NCBI GenBank assembly: GCA_030246985.1
Contig: CP107246.1
Location: 2,296,282-2,360,281 of the forward strand
Direction: 5' to 3'
DNA length: 64,000 nt
Source: Candidatus Nitricoxidivorans perseverans
Lineage (GTDB): Bacteria > Pseudomonadota > Gammaproteobacteria > Burkholderiales > Rhodocyclaceae
The position numbers and the translations under genes are program-made. How positions within the stretch are numbered: position 1 is the first letter of the stretch; each line of letters starts with the position of its first letter. The notes under the pieces were generated by a model. The model was given only the letters and a program-made list of their open reading frames with translations. It did not search any database and was not told the DNA's origin. Shown in pieces: positions 44,727 through 56,177 of the stretch.

Positions 44727-45643
44727 CGGCGAACCACGTCAGCGTCCTCCTCGCCGAGGCGGTGGAGGCGCTGGCGTTGAAACCGGACGGCGTCTATGTG
44801 GATGCCACATTTGGACGCGGCGGACACAGCCGGGCGATCCTGGCGCGGCTCGGTCCCGCGGGGTGGCTGGTGGCGCTGGACCGGGACCCGAAGGCGGTCG
44901 AGGCGGGCAGGGGCATCGCCGATCCGCGCTTCACGCTGGCGCACGCGGCCTTTTCCGGCCTGAACGCGGTACTGGACGGGTTGGGCGTGGGGCGGGCGGA
45001 CGGCATTCTGCTGGATCTGGGGGTGTCGTCGCCCCAGCTGGACGAGCCCGAACGGGGCATGAGTTTTCGTTTCGATGCGCCGCTGGACATGCGCATGGAT
45101 ACGACGCAGGGGGAGACCGCGGCCGATTTCCTGGCCCGGGCCGAGCAACGTGAAATAGAAAGGGTGGTCAGGGACTATGGCGAAGAACGGTTTGCTCATG
45201 CGATTGCAAAGGCGGTTGTTGCTGCTCGGGGCCAACACGGTGTTTCAACCACACGACAGTTTGCCGAGATCGTGGCGAAGGCCGTGCGCACGCGCGAACC
45301 GGGCCTGCACCCCGCGACGCGCAGCTTTCAAGCCCTACGGATTCACGTCAATCGGGAGCTTGAGGAGCTGTCGCTAGCCCTGCCTCAATGCGCCGATCGC
45401 CTTGCTCCCGGCGGACGCCTGGCGGTGATCAGCTTCCACTCGCTGGAAGACCGCATCGTCAAGCGATTCCTGCGCGGGGAATCTCGTCCGCCGGAACTGC
45501 CGGCCCGGCTTCCGGTTCGGGCCGCCGAGCTGCCGGCGCCGAGGCTGCGACTTGTCGGAAAGCCCGTTTATCCGGACGAGGCGGAAGTGGCCGACAATCC
45601 CCGTGCCCGCAGCGCAGTGATGCGCGTGGCGGAAAGGATGTGA
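44723..45643 (+). CDS. rsmH: 16S rRNA C1402 N4-methyltransferase
   Basis: A 306-residue methyltransferase (MraW) acting on cytidine 1402 of 16S rRNA. The SAM site is [15 protein letters not shown] (about 26-40), then [25 protein letters not shown] and [17 protein letters not shown]. It starts with GTG overlapping the mraZ stop. The length is normal. Confidence 0.96.
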   Translation: MTANHVSVLLAEAVEALALKPDGVYVDATFGRGGHSRAILARLGPAGWLVALDRDPKAVEAGRGIADPRFTLAHAAFSGLNAVLDGLGVGRADGILLDLGVSSPQLDEPERGMSFRFDAPLDMRMDTTQGETAADFLARAEQREIERVVRDYGEERFAHAIAKAVVAARGQHGVSTTRQFAEIVAKAVRTREPGLHPATRSFQALRIHVNRELEELSLALPQCADRLAPGGRLAVISFHSLEDRIVKRFLRGESRPPELPARLPVRAAELPAPRLRLVGKPVYPDEAEVADNPRARSAVMRVAERM

Positions 45644-45646
45644 ATC

Positions 45647-45907
45647 ATGGCGAGGTTCAATCTCCTGCTGCTCCTGATCGCCGTGGCATGCGCCGTGGCC
45701 ACGGTGGCCTCCAACCATCGCGCGCGCAAGCTTTTCGCCGAACTGGAAAAGGAGCAGAGCCGCATGCAGGCGCTGGAAGTCGAATGGGGTCAGCTCCAGC
45801 TCGAGCAGAGCACATGGGCGGCCCACGCCCGCGTCGAGAAGGTCGCGCGGGAAAAGCTCGGCATGAAGCCGCCGGCGCCGGGGCGCATCGTTTCGGTGGA
45901 TAAATGA
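45647..45907 (+). CDS. ftsL: Cell division protein FtsL
   Basis: An 86-residue bitopic protein. A membrane helix (about 4-22) is followed by a coiled-coil (ARKLFAELEKEQSRMQALEV, about 27-46) and the C-terminal AREKLGM motif. It forms the FtsQLB complex in the periplasm. It begins 3 bases after rsmH and overlaps ftsI by 4. Confidence 0.92.
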   Translation: MARFNLLLLLIAVACAVATVASNHRARKLFAELEKEQSRMQALEVEWGQLQLEQSTWAAHARVEKVAREKLGMKPPAPGRIVSVDK

Positions 45908-47622
45908 AGTTTTCGCAAAGCCCCCTTCTCATGCAGCGTCTGCCGGTTTGGCGCGCCCGGCTCGTGCTTGGCCTGCTGCTGGCGATGTTCGCGGCGCTGA
46001 TCGGCCGTTCGCTCTACCTGCAAGGATTCCAGAATGGCTTTTTGCAGAAGAAGGGCGAGTCCCGCTATGAGCGGGTGCTCGACATTTCGGCCACGCGCGG
46101 CCGTATCGTGGACCGCAACGGCGACGTGCTGGCCGTGTCCACGCCGGTCAAGTCGGTCTGGGCGATTCCGGAGGATGCGCGACTCAATCCGGCCCGGGCC
46201 CGCGAACTGGCGCAGCTCCTGGAAATGGACGTGCGCGAGCTGAACCGCAAGCTGGCCTCGGGGCGGGAATTCGTCTTCGTCAGGCGTCAGATCTCCCCCG
46301 ACGTGGCCGAACGGGTGGCCGCTCTGGAACTGCCGGGCATCCACATGCAGCGGGAATACCGCCGCTACTACCCGGCCGGCGAAGTGGCCGCTCATGTGCT
46401 GGGTTTCACGGGCGTGGAGGATGCCGGCCAGGAGGGCATCGAACTGGCGATGAACGGGCTGCTGTCCGGAAAGCCGGGCAGCCGGCGGGTCATCAAGGAC
46501 CGGCGCGGCCAGATCGTCGAAGATGTGGAATCGATCCGCGCGCCCCAGGAAGGCAAGGACATCGTTCTGGCGCTGGACGCCAAGATCCAGTACCTCGCCT
46601 ATACGCACCTCAAGCAGGCCGTGGCCGCGAACCGCGCCCGTGCCGGAGGCATCGTCGTACTCGACGCCCGGAGCGGCGAGGTTTTGGCGCTGGCGAATCT
46701 GCCCGCCTACAACCCCAACGACCGTCGCCGGCTGGCCGGCGACCCGCTGCGAAACCGGGCGCTGACCGACACCTTCGAGCCCGGCTCGACGCTCAAGCCC
46801 TTCACGGTGGCGCTGGCTCTGGAAAAGGGCGGCGTCCGATTCGATACGCCGATACAGACGGCGCCGGGGAAACTGATCATCGGCCCGGCCACGATCTCCG
46901 ACGCCCATTCCAACGGCCTGCTGACCGTGGCCCAGGTGATCCAGAAATCCTCCAACGTGGGCGCGGCCAAGATCGCCCTGTCGATGCCGCGGGAAGAGAT
47001 GTGGCAGATGTTCGACAGCGTCGGATTCGGCGCGCCGCTGAAGCTCGGCTTCCCCGGCGAGGCGGCCGGCCGGCTGCGGCCCGCGAAGACGTGGCGACCC
47101 ATCGAGCAGGCCACGATGGCCTACGGCCACGGCATTTCCGTGACCCTGATGCAGCTGGCCCGCGCCTATCAGGTCTTCGCGCGGGACGGCGACCTTGTGC
47201 CGCTGTCGCTGACGAAGCTCGATGCCCCGCCTCTGGCCGGCAGGGCCGTCTTCTCGGCACAGACGGCCCGCGAGATACGCGCCATGCTGGAAATGGCCGT
47301 GCAGCCCGGCGGCACGGCGCCCAAGGCGCAGATCCCGGGCTACCGGGTGGCGGGAAAGACCGGCACGGCGCACAAGCTGGAGGGCCGGGCCTATGCGGAG
47401 AAATACGTCGCCTCGTTCGTCGGCTTCGCGCCGGTTTCCGACCCGCGCCTGATCGTGGCGGTGATGATCGACGAGCCCTCGGCCGGCAAGTACTTCGGCG
47501 GCGAAGTGGCCGCGCCGGTGTTCGCCCAGGTCATGGGCGGCGGCCTGCGCACCCTCGGCGTGCCGCCGGATGCGCCGATGAAGCCCCTGCTGATGGCCGA
47601 AGCCGCGAAGGAGGCCATGTGA
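45904..47622 (+). CDS. ftsI: Septal transpeptidase FtsI (PBP3)
   Basis: A 572-residue class B penicillin-binding protein for septal peptidoglycan. One N-terminal membrane helix (about 17-38), the dimerisation domain (SATRGRIVDRNGDVLAVS), and the transpeptidase motifs STLK, SSN and KTG (in VAGKTGTAHKLEG). The C-terminus is complete, so the missing murE region is not hidden here. Its stop codon overlaps the murEF start codon by one base (TGATG). Confidence 0.96.
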   Translation: MKFSQSPLLMQRLPVWRARLVLGLLLAMFAALIGRSLYLQGFQNGFLQKKGESRYERVLDISATRGRIVDRNGDVLAVSTPVKSVWAIPEDARLNPARARELAQLLEMDVRELNRKLASGREFVFVRRQISPDVAERVAALELPGIHMQREYRRYYPAGEVAAHVLGFTGVEDAGQEGIELAMNGLLSGKPGSRRVIKDRRGQIVEDVESIRAPQEGKDIVLALDAKIQYLAYTHLKQAVAANRARAGGIVVLDARSGEVLALANLPAYNPNDRRRLAGDPLRNRALTDTFEPGSTLKPFTVALALEKGGVRFDTPIQTAPGKLIIGPATISDAHSNGLLTVAQVIQKSSNVGAAKIALSMPREEMWQMFDSVGFGAPLKLGFPGEAAGRLRPAKTWRPIEQATMAYGHGISVTLMQLARAYQVFARDGDLVPLSLTKLDAPPLAGRAVFSAQTAREIRAMLEMAVQPGGTAPKAQIPGYRVAGKTGTAHKLEGRAYAEKYVASFVGFAPVSDPRLIVAVMIDEPSAGKYFGGEVAAPVFAQVMGGGLRTLGVPPDAPMKPLLMAEAAKEAM

Positions 47623-50072
47623 TGTTCATGGTGGGCGTGACCGGCACGAACGGCAAGACATCCGTGACCCAGTGGATCGCCCAGGCGATGGCCGCGCGGG
47701 GGCGTAGATGCGCGATCGTCGGCACGCTGGGCAACGGCTTCCCCGGCGCCCTGGTGCCCGGCCCCAACACGACGCCGGGAGCGGCGGTGCTGAGACAGGC
47801 GCTGCCCGATTTCGAGCGGCGGGGCGCGACGGCCTGCGCGATGGAGGTGTCCTCGATCGGGATCCACCAGAGTCGCGTGGCCGAGGTCGCCTTCGACGTG
47901 GCGGTCTTCACCAACCTCACGCGCGACCACCTCGACTACCACGGCACGATGGAGGCCTACGCCGCGGAGAAGCGGAGGTTCTTCGACCTGCCGGGCCTCC
48001 GGGCGGCGGTGCTGAACCTCGACGACCCCTTCGGCGCCGCGCTGGCGGAGGAACTCGCCGGGCGGATGCGCGTCATCGGTTATACGCTCGAAGGCAGGAC
48101 ATGCGGCGGCGAAACCCTATCGGCGTCGGACATCGCCCCGGACGGCGCCGGTATCGCCTTCACGCTGGCGGGCGTGCGCTTCGAGGCGCCGGTGATCGGG
48201 CGGTTCAATGTTTCCAACCTGCTGGCGGTGACCGGCGCGCTGCTCGCGGGCGGCGAAACGCTGGAGAACATCGCCGGCGCGCTTCGTGGAATCATCCCGC
48301 CGCCGGGCCGCATGGAAACGCTGGGCGGCACGGATCGTCCCCTCGTGGTGGTCGACTACGCCCATACGCCCGACGCGCTGGAGAAGGCGCTCTCGACCCT
48401 ACGCGAGACCGCCACGGCGCGTGGCGGCCGGCTCGCCTGCGTGTTCGGCTGCGGCGGCGATCGCGATACCGGCAAGCGTCCGTTGATGGGCGTCATCGCC
48501 GAACGGCTGGCCGACCGCGTGATCGTGACCAGCGACAACCCGCGTGGCGAAGACCCCGCGGCCATCATCGAGGCCGTCGTTTCCGGCATGGCGGTGAGGC
48601 CGGAAACCGACCTCGACCGCAGTCGGGCCATCGTCCGCGCGATCCTCTCCGCGGACGTCCGCGATGTGATCCTGCTCGCCGGCAAGGGCCACGAGCCGTA
48701 TCAGGAGATCGGCGGCGTACGCCACCCGTTCTCCGACGTCGGCCAGGCCCGCGCGGCGCTGGCAGTGTTTTCCGCCGTCGGCAGCGATTCGCGCGCGGTG
48801 ACGCCGGGCATGCTGTTCATCGCCCTGAAGGGTGAGCATTTCGACGGCCACGACCATGTGCCGGAGGCGCTGGAGAAGGGCGCGGCCGGCGCGATGGTGG
48901 CGCGCCCGTGGGCGGACGCCCACCCCGGCCTGCCGCTCATGGCGGTCGACGACACGCGCATCGGGCTGGGCGCCCTGGCCGCCGCGTGGCGCAGCCGCTT
49001 CGACATTCCGCTGATCGGCCTGACGGGCAGCAACGGCAAGACCACGGTGAAGGAAATGTGCGCCGCCATCCTGCGCGCCCACCTGGGCGAGGATGCCGTG
49101 CTGGCGACCGCGGGCAACCTCAACAACGATATCGGCCTGCCGCTGACCCTGTTGAAGCTGCGGCTGGGCCACCGCGCGGCGGTGATCGAGATGGGCATGA
49201 ACCATCCCGGCGAGATCGCGTATTTGACGCGGCTGGCGAGGCCGACGGTGGCGCTGGTCAACAACGCCCAGCGCGCCCACCTGGAAGGGCTGGGCGGCAT
49301 CGGGGACGTGGCGCGGGCCAAGGGCGAGATATTCGAGGGCCTGGCGGATGGCGGCATCGCCGTCATCAACGCCGACGATCCCCATGCCGGCCTCTGGCGC
49401 AACCTGGCTACCGTCCGCCCGACGCTGACTTTCGGCATCGCGCAGCCCGCCGACGTGTCCGGGCGATGGACGCCGCACGGATTCGGCGGACATCTCGTCA
49501 TCGCCTCGTCCCGGGATGAAGTTGAATTCGACCTGCCGGTGCCGGGCGTCCACAATGCCTTGAACGCCCTGGCCGCAACGGCGGCGGCGCTGGCGGCCGG
49601 CGTGCCGCTGCCGGCCGCGGCGGCGGCCCTCTCGACCTACGCCGGCGTCAAGGGGCGCCTGCAGCGGCGCTGGGGCATCAAGGGCACGCTCGTCATCGAC
49701 GACACCTACAATGCCAATCCGGATTCCATGCGCGCCGCCATCGACGTGCTCTCGGAGGTGCCGGGCCGGCGCATCTTCGTCATGGGTGACATGGGCGAAG
49801 TGGGCGAGCGGGCGGGCCAGTTCCACGACGAGGTCGGCGGCCACGCCAAGAGCCGGGGCGTCGACCTCCTGTTCGCGCTCGGCCCGATGTCCGAGGCGGC
49901 GGCGCGCAATTTCGGCGAGGGCGCGCGCCACTTCCGTCGCGTCGAGGAACTGGTCGAGGCGCTGAAGAAGGCGCTGGAACCCGGCACCACGGTTCTGGTC
50001 AAAGGCTCCCGGTTCATGCGCATGGAGCGCGTGGTGGAAGCGATTGCGGAGGGAGATGCCCATGCTGCTTGA
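47622..50072 (+). CDS. murEF: MurE-MurF fusion lacking the MurE N-terminal domain
   Basis: An 816-residue fusion, against about 950 expected for MurE plus MurF. Residues about 1-385 are MurE: ATP loop [10 protein letters not shown] starting at residue 5, [13 protein letters not shown], the carbamylated-lysine region AYAAEKRRF, the mDAP-selecting DNPR in [11 protein letters not shown], and [10 protein letters not shown]. From about 390 it is Mur[35 protein letters not shown] and [11 protein letters not shown]. MurE domain 1 (about 100 residues, binding UDP-MurNAc-dipeptide) is absent, and about 25 residues are missing at the MurF start. AAGGAGG seven bases before the ATG supports this start. 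It would add mDAP and D-Ala-D-Ala to the peptidoglycan precursor. Confidence 0.9.
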   Translation: MFMVGVTGTNGKTSVTQWIAQAMAARGRRCAIVGTLGNGFPGALVPGPNTTPGAAVLRQALPDFERRGATACAMEVSSIGIHQSRVAEVAFDVAVFTNLTRDHLDYHGTMEAYAAEKRRFFDLPGLRAAVLNLDDPFGAALAEELAGRMRVIGYTLEGRTCGGETLSASDIAPDGAGIAFTLAGVRFEAPVIGRFNVSNLLAVTGALLAGGETLENIAGALRGIIPPPGRMETLGGTDRPLVVVDYAHTPDALEKALSTLRETATARGGRLACVFGCGGDRDTGKRPLMGVIAERLADRVIVTSDNPRGEDPAAIIEAVVSGMAVRPETDLDRSRAIVRAILSADVRDVILLAGKGHEPYQEIGGVRHPFSDVGQARAALAVFSAVGSDSRAVTPGMLFIALKGEHFDGHDHVPEALEKGAAGAMVARPWADAHPGLPLMAVDDTRIGLGALAAAWRSRFDIPLIGLTGSNGKTTVKEMCAAILRAHLGEDAVLATAGNLNNDIGLPLTLLKLRLGHRAAVIEMGMNHPGEIAYLTRLARPTVALVNNAQRAHLEGLGGIGDVARAKGEIFEGLADGGIAVINADDPHAGLWRNLATVRPTLTFGIAQPADVSGRWTPHGFGGHLVIASSRDEVEFDLPVPGVHNALNALAATAAALAAGVPLPAAAAALSTYAGVKGRLQRRWGIKGTLVIDDTYNANPDSMRAAIDVLSEVPGRRIFVMGDMGEVGERAGQFHDEVGGHAKSRGVDLLFALGPMSEAAARNFGEGARHFRRVEELVEALKKALEPGTTVLVKGSRFMRMERVVEAIAEGDAHAA

Positions 50073-51210
50073 TCTGGCGCAATGGCTGGCGAAGGACATC
50101 CGTGCCTTCAATGTCTTCAACTACATCACCTTGCGGGCGGTGCTGGCGACCATGACGGCGCTGACGATTTCCTTCGTCGCCGGGCCGGCGGTGATCCGCT
50201 GGCTGGCCGCCAAGAAAATCGGCCAGGCCGTGCGCGACGACGGCCCGCGGACCCATCTGATAAAGGCCGGCACGCCGACCATGGGGGGCGTGCTGATCCT
50301 GATCTCGCTGGGCATCTCGACCCTGTTGTGGGCCGATCTCTCGAACCGCTTCGTCTGGATCGTGCTGATCGTGACGCTGGGCTACGGCGCCGTCGGATGG
50401 GTGGACGACTGGCGCAAGGTGGTTCACCGCAATCCCAAGGGACTCTCGGCGAAGGCCAAGTTCTTCTGGCAGTCGGCGATCGGCATCGTCGCCGCCCTCT
50501 ACCTCGTCTTCTCCATCTCGGCGCCCGACCGGGCCGTCGACCTGTTCTTCCAGTGGCTGGGCAGCGGCTTCACGCTGGAGCTGCCCTCCAAGACGCACCT
50601 GATCGTTCCCTTCTTCAAGGAGGTTTCCTACCCGCTGGGCGTGTTCGGTTTCATCGTCCTGACCTGGTTCGTCATCGTCGGCACCAGCAACGCGGTGAAC
50701 CTCACCGACGGCCTCGACGGACTGGCCATCATGCCGACGGTGATGGTGGGCGCGGCGCTGGGCCTCTTCGTCTACGTGGCCGGCAACACCGTCTATTCGA
50801 AGTACCTGCTGCTGCCCCACATCCCCGGCGCGGGCGAGCTGATGGTGTTCTGCGGCGCGCTGGCCGGCGCGGGGCTTGGCTTCCTCTGGTTCAACGCCTA
50901 TCCGGCGGAAGTGTTCATGGGCGATGTCGGCGCGCTGGCGCTGGGCGCCGCGCTCGGTGCCGTGGCCGTGGTGGCGCGTCAGGAGATCGTGCTGTTCATC
51001 ATGGGCGGCGTCTTCGTCGCCGAAACGCTGTCGGTGATGATCCAGGTGCTTTACTTCAAGTGGTCGGGCGGCAGGCGCATCTTCCGCATGGCGCCCCTGC
51101 ACCACCATTTCGAGCTTTCCGGCTGGAAGGAGACGCAGGTGGTCGTGCGGTTCTGGATTATCACGATCCTGCTGGTGCTGTTCGGTCTTTCGACGCTGAA
51201 GATCAGATGA
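50062..51210 (+). CDS. mraY: Phospho-MurNAc-pentapeptide transferase
   Basis: A 382-residue membrane enzyme with 10 helices that makes lipid I. Motifs: [19 protein letters not shown] near the N-terminus, VDDWRKV with catalytic aspartates, [21 protein letters not shown] and [13 protein letters not shown] chose the ATG at 50062 because GGAGGGAGA lies at the right distance; it overlaps the end of murEF by 11 bases. Confidence 0.97.
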   Translation: MLLDLAQWLAKDIRAFNVFNYITLRAVLATMTALTISFVAGPAVIRWLAAKKIGQAVRDDGPRTHLIKAGTPTMGGVLILISLGISTLLWADLSNRFVWIVLIVTLGYGAVGWVDDWRKVVHRNPKGLSAKAKFFWQSAIGIVAALYLVFSISAPDRAVDLFFQWLGSGFTLELPSKTHLIVPFFKEVSYPLGVFGFIVLTWFVIVGTSNAVNLTDGLDGLAIMPTVMVGAALGLFVYVAGNTVYSKYLLLPHIPGAGELMVFCGALAGAGLGFLWFNAYPAEVFMGDVGALALGAALGAVAVVARQEIVLFIMGGVFVAETLSVMIQVLYFKWSGGRRIFRMAPLHHHFELSGWKETQVVVRFWIITILLVLFGLSTLKIR

Positions 51211-52553
51211 GACACGTATTGATCCTGGGTCTGGGCGAGTCGGGTTTCGCCATGGCGCGCTGGTGCGACCGCCATGGCGCGCGCGTGCGGGTGGCCGACA
51301 CACGCGCCGCGCCCCCGTACCTGGGAGAGCTGGGCAGCCGCGTTCCCGGCGCAACCTTCGTGGCCGGCGAGTTCGAAAAGTCGCTGCTCGAAGGCGTCGA
51401 CCTCGTCGCGCTTTCTCCCGGGCTGTCCGGCGGTCTGATGGTGGTGCTCCATGCCCGCGCCATGGGGATCCCCGTCGTCGGGGAGGCGGAACTGTTCGCG
51501 CGGGCGCTGGATGGCAGCGAGACCGTCATCGCCATCACCGGCACCAACGGCAAGACGACGACGACCGCGCTGGCCGGCCATCTGTGTCGGGCTGCGGGAA
51601 AACGCACGACGGTAGCCGGCAATATCTCGCCTTCCCTGCTCACTGCCTTGATGGCGGAGGAGCAGCGTCCTGAAATCTGGGTGCTGGAGCTGTCGAGCTT
51701 CCAGCTCGAAACCGCGGAAACGCTGGACGCGGACGCGGCGGTGGTGCTCAACGTCAGCGACGACCACCTCGACCGCTATGTGAATCTCGACGAATACGCA
51801 TCCGCCAAGGCCCGCATCTTCGCGGGCAGCGGCGCCCAGGTGCTCAACCGCCAGGATGGCCGCGTGAAGCGCATGGCGATCCCCGGCCGCAGGCTTCTCA
51901 CCTTCGGGCTGGATGCGCCGGGCGACGAGAATGATTTCGGCCTCCGGGAGAATCGGGAAGAGCCGTGGATCGTCCAGGGCGACCGCTTTCTGTCGCCTGT
52001 CTCGCAGCTTCCTATCGCGGGCCTGCACAATGCCGCCAACGCCATGGCGGCGCTGGCGCTCTGCGCCGCCGTCGGCCTCGATCCCGCCGCCCTGCTGCCG
52101 GCGCTGCGCGAGTTCCGCGGCCTGCCGCACCGCGTCGAGAAGATCGCCGAGATCGACGGCGTCGCGTATTACGACGACTCGAAGGGCACGAACGTCGGCG
52201 CGACCGTCGCCGCGCTCCAGGGCATGGGCCGCAAGGTCGTCGTCATCCTTGGGGGTGATGGAAAGGGACAGGATTTCTCGCCGCTGAAGGAGGCCGTCGC
52301 CCGCCATGCCCGCGCCGCGGTGCTGATCGGCCGCGACGGGCCGGCGATCGGCGCCGCCCTCGGCGGTTGCGGCGTGCCCGTGGAACCGGCCGCCGATCTC
52401 GCCGGGGCCGTGAGCAAATCAGCCGCGGCGGCACGGCGGGGCGACGCGGTGCTGCTCTCGCCGGCCTGCGCCAGCTTCGACATGTTCCGCAACTATGAGC
52501 ACCGGGCGGAGGTCTTCGCCGACGCGGTGCGCCGGCTTGGGGCGCGCGCATGA
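51207..52553 (+). CDS. murD: UDP-MurNAc-L-alanine:D-glutamate ligase
   Basis: A 448-residue Mur ligase with all three domains: a Rossmann N-terminus ([15 protein letters not shown]), ATP loop [39 protein letters not shown], and C-terminal [17 protein letters not shown]. The start overlaps the mraY stop (ATGA). The full N-terminal domain here contrasts with the truncated MurE. Confidence 0.97.
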   Translation: MRHVLILGLGESGFAMARWCDRHGARVRVADTRAAPPYLGELGSRVPGATFVAGEFEKSLLEGVDLVALSPGLSGGLMVVLHARAMGIPVVGEAELFARALDGSETVIAITGTNGKTTTTALAGHLCRAAGKRTTVAGNISPSLLTALMAEEQRPEIWVLELSSFQLETAETLDADAAVVLNVSDDHLDRYVNLDEYASAKARIFAGSGAQVLNRQDGRVKRMAIPGRRLLTFGLDAPGDENDFGLRENREEPWIVQGDRFLSPVSQLPIAGLHNAANAMAALALCAAVGLDPAALLPALREFRGLPHRVEKIAEIDGVAYYDDSKGTNVGATVAALQGMGRKVVVILGGDGKGQDFSPLKEAVARHARAAVLIGRDGPAIGAALGGCGVPVEPAADLAGAVSKSAAAARRGDAVLLSPACASFDMFRNYEHRAEVFADAVRRLGARA

Positions 52554-53722
52554 GCACGATGGCGTATTCCCCCGCCCGCCGTCCGCCCGCCACGCCCACC
52601 GAGCTCGATCCGCTGCTGCTCTGGCCGGCGCTGGTCCTCCTGATGATCGGCCTGGTGATGGTCTATTCCGCTTCCATCGCCACGGCCGAGGGCAGCAGGT
52701 TCACCGGCCACCAGGCCAACTATTTCCTGGTCCGACACGCGATCTTCCTGGCCATCGGCATGGTGGTCGGCGCGGCGGCTTTCCAGATTCCCCTGCGTTA
52801 TTGGCAGCAACTGGCGCCCTGGGCCTTCGTCGCCGGCGTGGCCTTGCTGGCGCTGGTGCTGATTCCCCACGTCGGCCGCTCGGTGAACGGCGCCCAGCGC
52901 TGGCTGCCGCTCGGGCCGATCAATTTCCAGCCCTCCGAGCTGATGAAGCTCTTCGCCGTGCTCTACGCCGCGGACTACACGGCCCGCAAGCTCGACGCCA
53001 TGGGCAGTTTCCGGCGAGGTTTCCTGCCCATGGCGGCGGTAATCCTCGGCGTCGGCTTCCTGCTGCTGCGCGAACCGGATTTCGGCGCCTTCGTCGTAAT
53101 CGCCGCCATCGCCTTCGGCATCCTTTTCCTCGGCGGCATCAATGCCCGGCTGTTCTCGCTGCTGGCGACGGTGGCGCTGATCGGCTTCGTGATCCTGATC
53201 TGGACTTCGCCCTATCGGCGCGAGCGCATCTTCGGCTTCATGGATCCCTGGCAGGACGTTCTGGGCAAGGGCTACCAGCTTTCCCATGCCCTGATCGCCT
53301 TCGGCCGAGGCGAATGGCTCGGCGTCGGCCTCGGCGCTTCCGTCGAAAAGCTCTTCTACCTGCCCGAGGCCCATACCGACTTCCTGCTCGCGGTGATCGC
53401 CGAGGAACTGGGGTTCGCCGGCGTGGCCGCCATCGTCGGCCTGTTCGCGCTGCTGGTGCAGCGCGCCTTCGCCGCCGGCCGCCAAGCGCTGATCCTCGAC
53501 CGGGTCTACGCCGGCCTGGTGGCGCAGGGCATCGGCATCTGGCTGGGCATCCAGGCCTTCATCAACATGGGGGTGAACATGGGCCTCCTGCCGACCAAGG
53601 GGCTGACGCTGCCGCTGATGAGCTTCGGCGGCTCGGGTATTGTCGCCAACTGCGTGGCGCTGGCGATCCTGATGCGCGTCGATTACGAAAACCGACGCCT
53701 CATGCGGGGCTTGCCCGCATGA
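52550..53722 (+). CDS. ftsW: Septal glycosyltransferase FtsW
   Basis: A 390-residue SEDS-family protein with about 10 helices. [44 protein letters not shown] and [19 protein letters not shown] are the family hallmarks. It polymerises septal glycan with FtsI. It overlaps murD and murG by 4 bases each. Confidence 0.96.
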   Translation: MSTMAYSPARRPPATPTELDPLLLWPALVLLMIGLVMVYSASIATAEGSRFTGHQANYFLVRHAIFLAIGMVVGAAAFQIPLRYWQQLAPWAFVAGVALLALVLIPHVGRSVNGAQRWLPLGPINFQPSELMKLFAVLYAADYTARKLDAMGSFRRGFLPMAAVILGVGFLLLREPDFGAFVVIAAIAFGILFLGGINARLFSLLATVALIGFVILIWTSPYRRERIFGFMDPWQDVLGKGYQLSHALIAFGRGEWLGVGLGASVEKLFYLPEAHTDFLLAVIAEELGFAGVAAIVGLFALLVQRAFAAGRQALILDRVYAGLVAQGIGIWLGIQAFINMGVNMGLLPTKGLTLPLMSFGGSGIVANCVALAILMRVDYENRRLMRGLPA

Positions 53723-54777
53723 AAAAGACAATCCTCATCATGGCCGGCGGTACGGGCGGGCACATCTTCCCCGGCCTCGCGGTGGCGGACGCCCTGCGCG
53801 ATGCCGGCTGGCGCGTGGTCTGGATGGGCAATCCGGGCGGCATGGAGGCGAGGCTGGTGCCCGGCCGCGGCGTCGAGATGGCCTGGGTGCGCTTCGCGGC
53901 GCTGCGCGGCATGGGTTTCCTGAGGAAGCTCCTGCTGCCCCTCAACCTGCTCTCCGGTTTCTGGCAGGCGTGGCGGGAGATCCGGCGCGTCCGGCCCGAT
54001 GTGGTGCTGGGCATGGGCGGCTTCATCACCTTCCCCGGCGGCATGATGGCGGCGCTGATGGGCATCCCGCTGGTGCTGCACGAGCAAAATTCCGTGGCGG
54101 GGCTCGCCAACAAAGTGCTCGCCCTGTTGGCCGACCGGGTGCTGACGGGCTTCCCCGGCGTCCTGAAGAAGGGCGAGTGGTGCGGCAACCCCGTGCGGCC
54201 GGAAATCGCGGGATTGCCGCCGCCCGCGGAGCGCCTCGCGGGGCGGAGCGGCCCGCTGCGCCTGCTGGTGGTGGGCGGCAGCCTGGGCGCCCAGGCCCTC
54301 AACGAGGCGCTGCCCCGCGCGCTGGCCCTGCTGCCGGAACCGGAGCGTCCCGAGGTGGTGCACCAGTCCGGCGAGAAGCACTTGGCCATGCTGGAAAGCC
54401 GCTATGTCTCCGAGGACCTGAAAGCCCATTGCGTGCCATTTATCGAGGACATGGCCGGCGCCTATGCCTGGGCCGACCTGGTGATTTGCCGGGCCGGGGC
54501 GCTGACGGTGGCCGAGCTGGCCGCCGCCGGGGTGGCGAGCATCCTGGTGCCTTTCCCGTACGCGGTGGACGATCACCAGACCGCCAATGCGAAGTTCCTG
54601 GCCGGCGCCGGCGCCGCCATCCTGCTGCCGCAGCCCGAGCTGACGCGGGAACGGTTGTCCCTGATGCGCAATTTCAACCGCGAACAGTTGCTGCAAATGG
54701 CCGAAAGGGCGAGGGCGCTGGCGAAACCCGGCGCCACGACGGCCGTGGCGCGCGTTTGTGAGGAATTGGCCAAATGA
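53719..54777 (+). CDS. murG: Lipid II synthase MurG
   Basis: A 352-residue GT28 glycosyltransferase adding GlcNAc to lipid I at the inner membrane face. It has the N-terminal [40 protein letters not shown], and C-terminal [16 protein letters not shown] with [12 protein letters not shown]. The ATG at 53719 overlaps the ftsW stop. Confidence 0.97.
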   Translation: MKKTILIMAGGTGGHIFPGLAVADALRDAGWRVVWMGNPGGMEARLVPGRGVEMAWVRFAALRGMGFLRKLLLPLNLLSGFWQAWREIRRVRPDVVLGMGGFITFPGGMMAALMGIPLVLHEQNSVAGLANKVLALLADRVLTGFPGVLKKGEWCGNPVRPEIAGLPPPAERLAGRSGPLRLLVVGGSLGAQALNEALPRALALLPEPERPEVVHQSGEKHLAMLESRYVSEDLKAHCVPFIEDMAGAYAWADLVICRAGALTVAELAAAGVASILVPFPYAVDDHQTANAKFLAGAGAAILLPQPELTRERLSLMRNFNREQLLQMAERARALAKPGATTAVARVCEELAK

Positions 54778-56177
54778 AACATAAGGTTCGTCGCATCCAC
54801 TTCGTCGGCATCGGCGGTTCCGGCATGAGCGGCATCGCCGAGGTGCTGGCCAACCAGGGCTTCGAGGTTTCCGGCTCCGACCTGGCCGAGAGCGCCGTCA
54901 CGCGGCGGCTGGCTTCGCTCGGCGCACGCGTGACGATCGGCCATGCGGCTTCGAGCGTCGCGGATGCGGACGCGGTGGTGGTGTCCACGGCGGTGAAGGA
55001 GGACAACCCGGAAGTCGTGGCCGCCCGCGCCCGCCGCGTCCCCATCGTGCCGCGCGCCCAGATGCTGGCCGAGCTGATGCGCCTGAAGCAGGGCGTCGCC
55101 ATCGCCGGCACCCACGGCAAGACGACGACCACGAGCCTCGTGGCGAGTTGCCTGGCCGAGGGCGGGCTGGACCCCACCTTCGTCATCGGCGGCCGGCTCA
55201 ACTCCGCCGGCGCCAACGCCCGGCTGGGGCAGGGCGAGTTCCTGGTCGCGGAAGCCGACGAGTCGGATGCCTCCTTCCTCTACCTTTCGCCCGTGATCTC
55301 GGTCGTCACCAACATCGACGCCGACCACATGGAAACCTACGATCACGATTTCGGCCGCCTGAAGTCGGCCTTCGTCGAATTCCTGCACCGGCTGCCCTTC
55401 TACGGCGTCGCCGTGCTGTGCGCGGACGACCCGAACGTGCGCGAGGTCCTGCCGCGCATCGCCAAGCAGGTCGTCACCTACGGCCTCGATCCGGAGGCCA
55501 ACATCCGCGCCGAGGGCGTCGCGGCCGACGCCGGGCGCATGCGGTTCACCTGCGTGCGCACCGGTGACGCAAATGAGGGCACGACCTCGCGCCTGGACAT
55601 CACGCTCAATCTGCCGGGGCTTCACAACGTGCGGAACGCGCTGGCCGCGATCGCCGTGGCCAGCGAGGTGGGCGTGCCCGACGAGGCCATCGTCAGGGCC
55701 CTGGCCGAATTCAGGGGCGTCGGCCGGCGCTTCCAGCGTTACGGCGAAATTTCCCTCCCGGCCGGCGGCGCGTTTACGCTGATCGACGACTACGGCCACC
55801 ATCCCGTGGAGATGGCCGCCACGCTGGAGGCGGCGCGCGGCGCGTTTCCCGGCCGGCGCATCGTCCTGGCTTTCCAGCCGCACCGCTACACGCGCACCCG
55901 AGACTGCTTCGAGGATTTCGTCAAGGTGCTCTCCGGCGTGGAGGGCCTCCTGCTGGCCGAGGTCTATCCGGCCGGCGAGGCGCCCATCGTCGCCGCCGAC
56001 GGCCGAACCCTGATGCGAGCCATTCGTGTCGCCAGCCAGGTGGAACCGGTGTTCGTCGAGGATATCGCGGACATGCCGCAGGCGATCCTGGGGATGGCGA
56101 AGGACGGCGACGTCGTCCTCGCCATGGGCGCGGGTTCGATCGGCTCCGTGCCCGGAAAGCTGGTGGCCAATGGCTGA
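54774..56177 (+). CDS. murC: UDP-MurNAc:L-alanine ligase
   Basis: A 467-residue Mur ligase. [17 protein letters not shown] opens domain 1, the ATP loop is [14 protein letters not shown], then [22 protein letters not shown], and [16 protein letters not shown] and [11 protein letters not shown] in domain 3. Complete and normal in length. It overlaps murG by 4 and murB by 8 bases. Confidence 0.97.
   Translation: MKHKVRRIHFVGIGGSGMSGIAEVLANQGFEVSGSDLAESAVTRRLASLGARVTIGHAASSVADADAVVVSTAVKEDNPEVVAARARRVPIVPRAQMLAELMRLKQGVAIAGTHGKTTTTSLVASCLAEGGLDPTFVIGGRLNSAGANARLGQGEFLVAEADESDASFLYLSPVISVVTNIDADHMETYDHDFGRLKSAFVEFLHRLPFYGVAVLCADDPNVREVLPRIAKQVVTYGLDPEANIRAEGVAADAGRMRFTCVRTGDANEGTTSRLDITLNLPGLHNVRNALAAIAVASEVGVPDEAIVRALAEFRGVGRRFQRYGEISLPAGGAFTLIDDYGHHPVEMAATLEAARGAFPGRRIVLAFQPHRYTRTRDCFEDFVKVLSGVEGLLLAEVYPAGEAPIVAADGRTLMRAIRVASQVEPVFVEDIADMPQAILGMAKDGDVVLAMGAGSIGSVPGKLVANG

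Noticed and set aside
47001-47621. Upstream extension of the murEF frame as the missing MurE domain
   Set aside because: This stretch is ftsI in another frame; its translation is Arg/Pro-rich and shows no MurE domain 1 motif.
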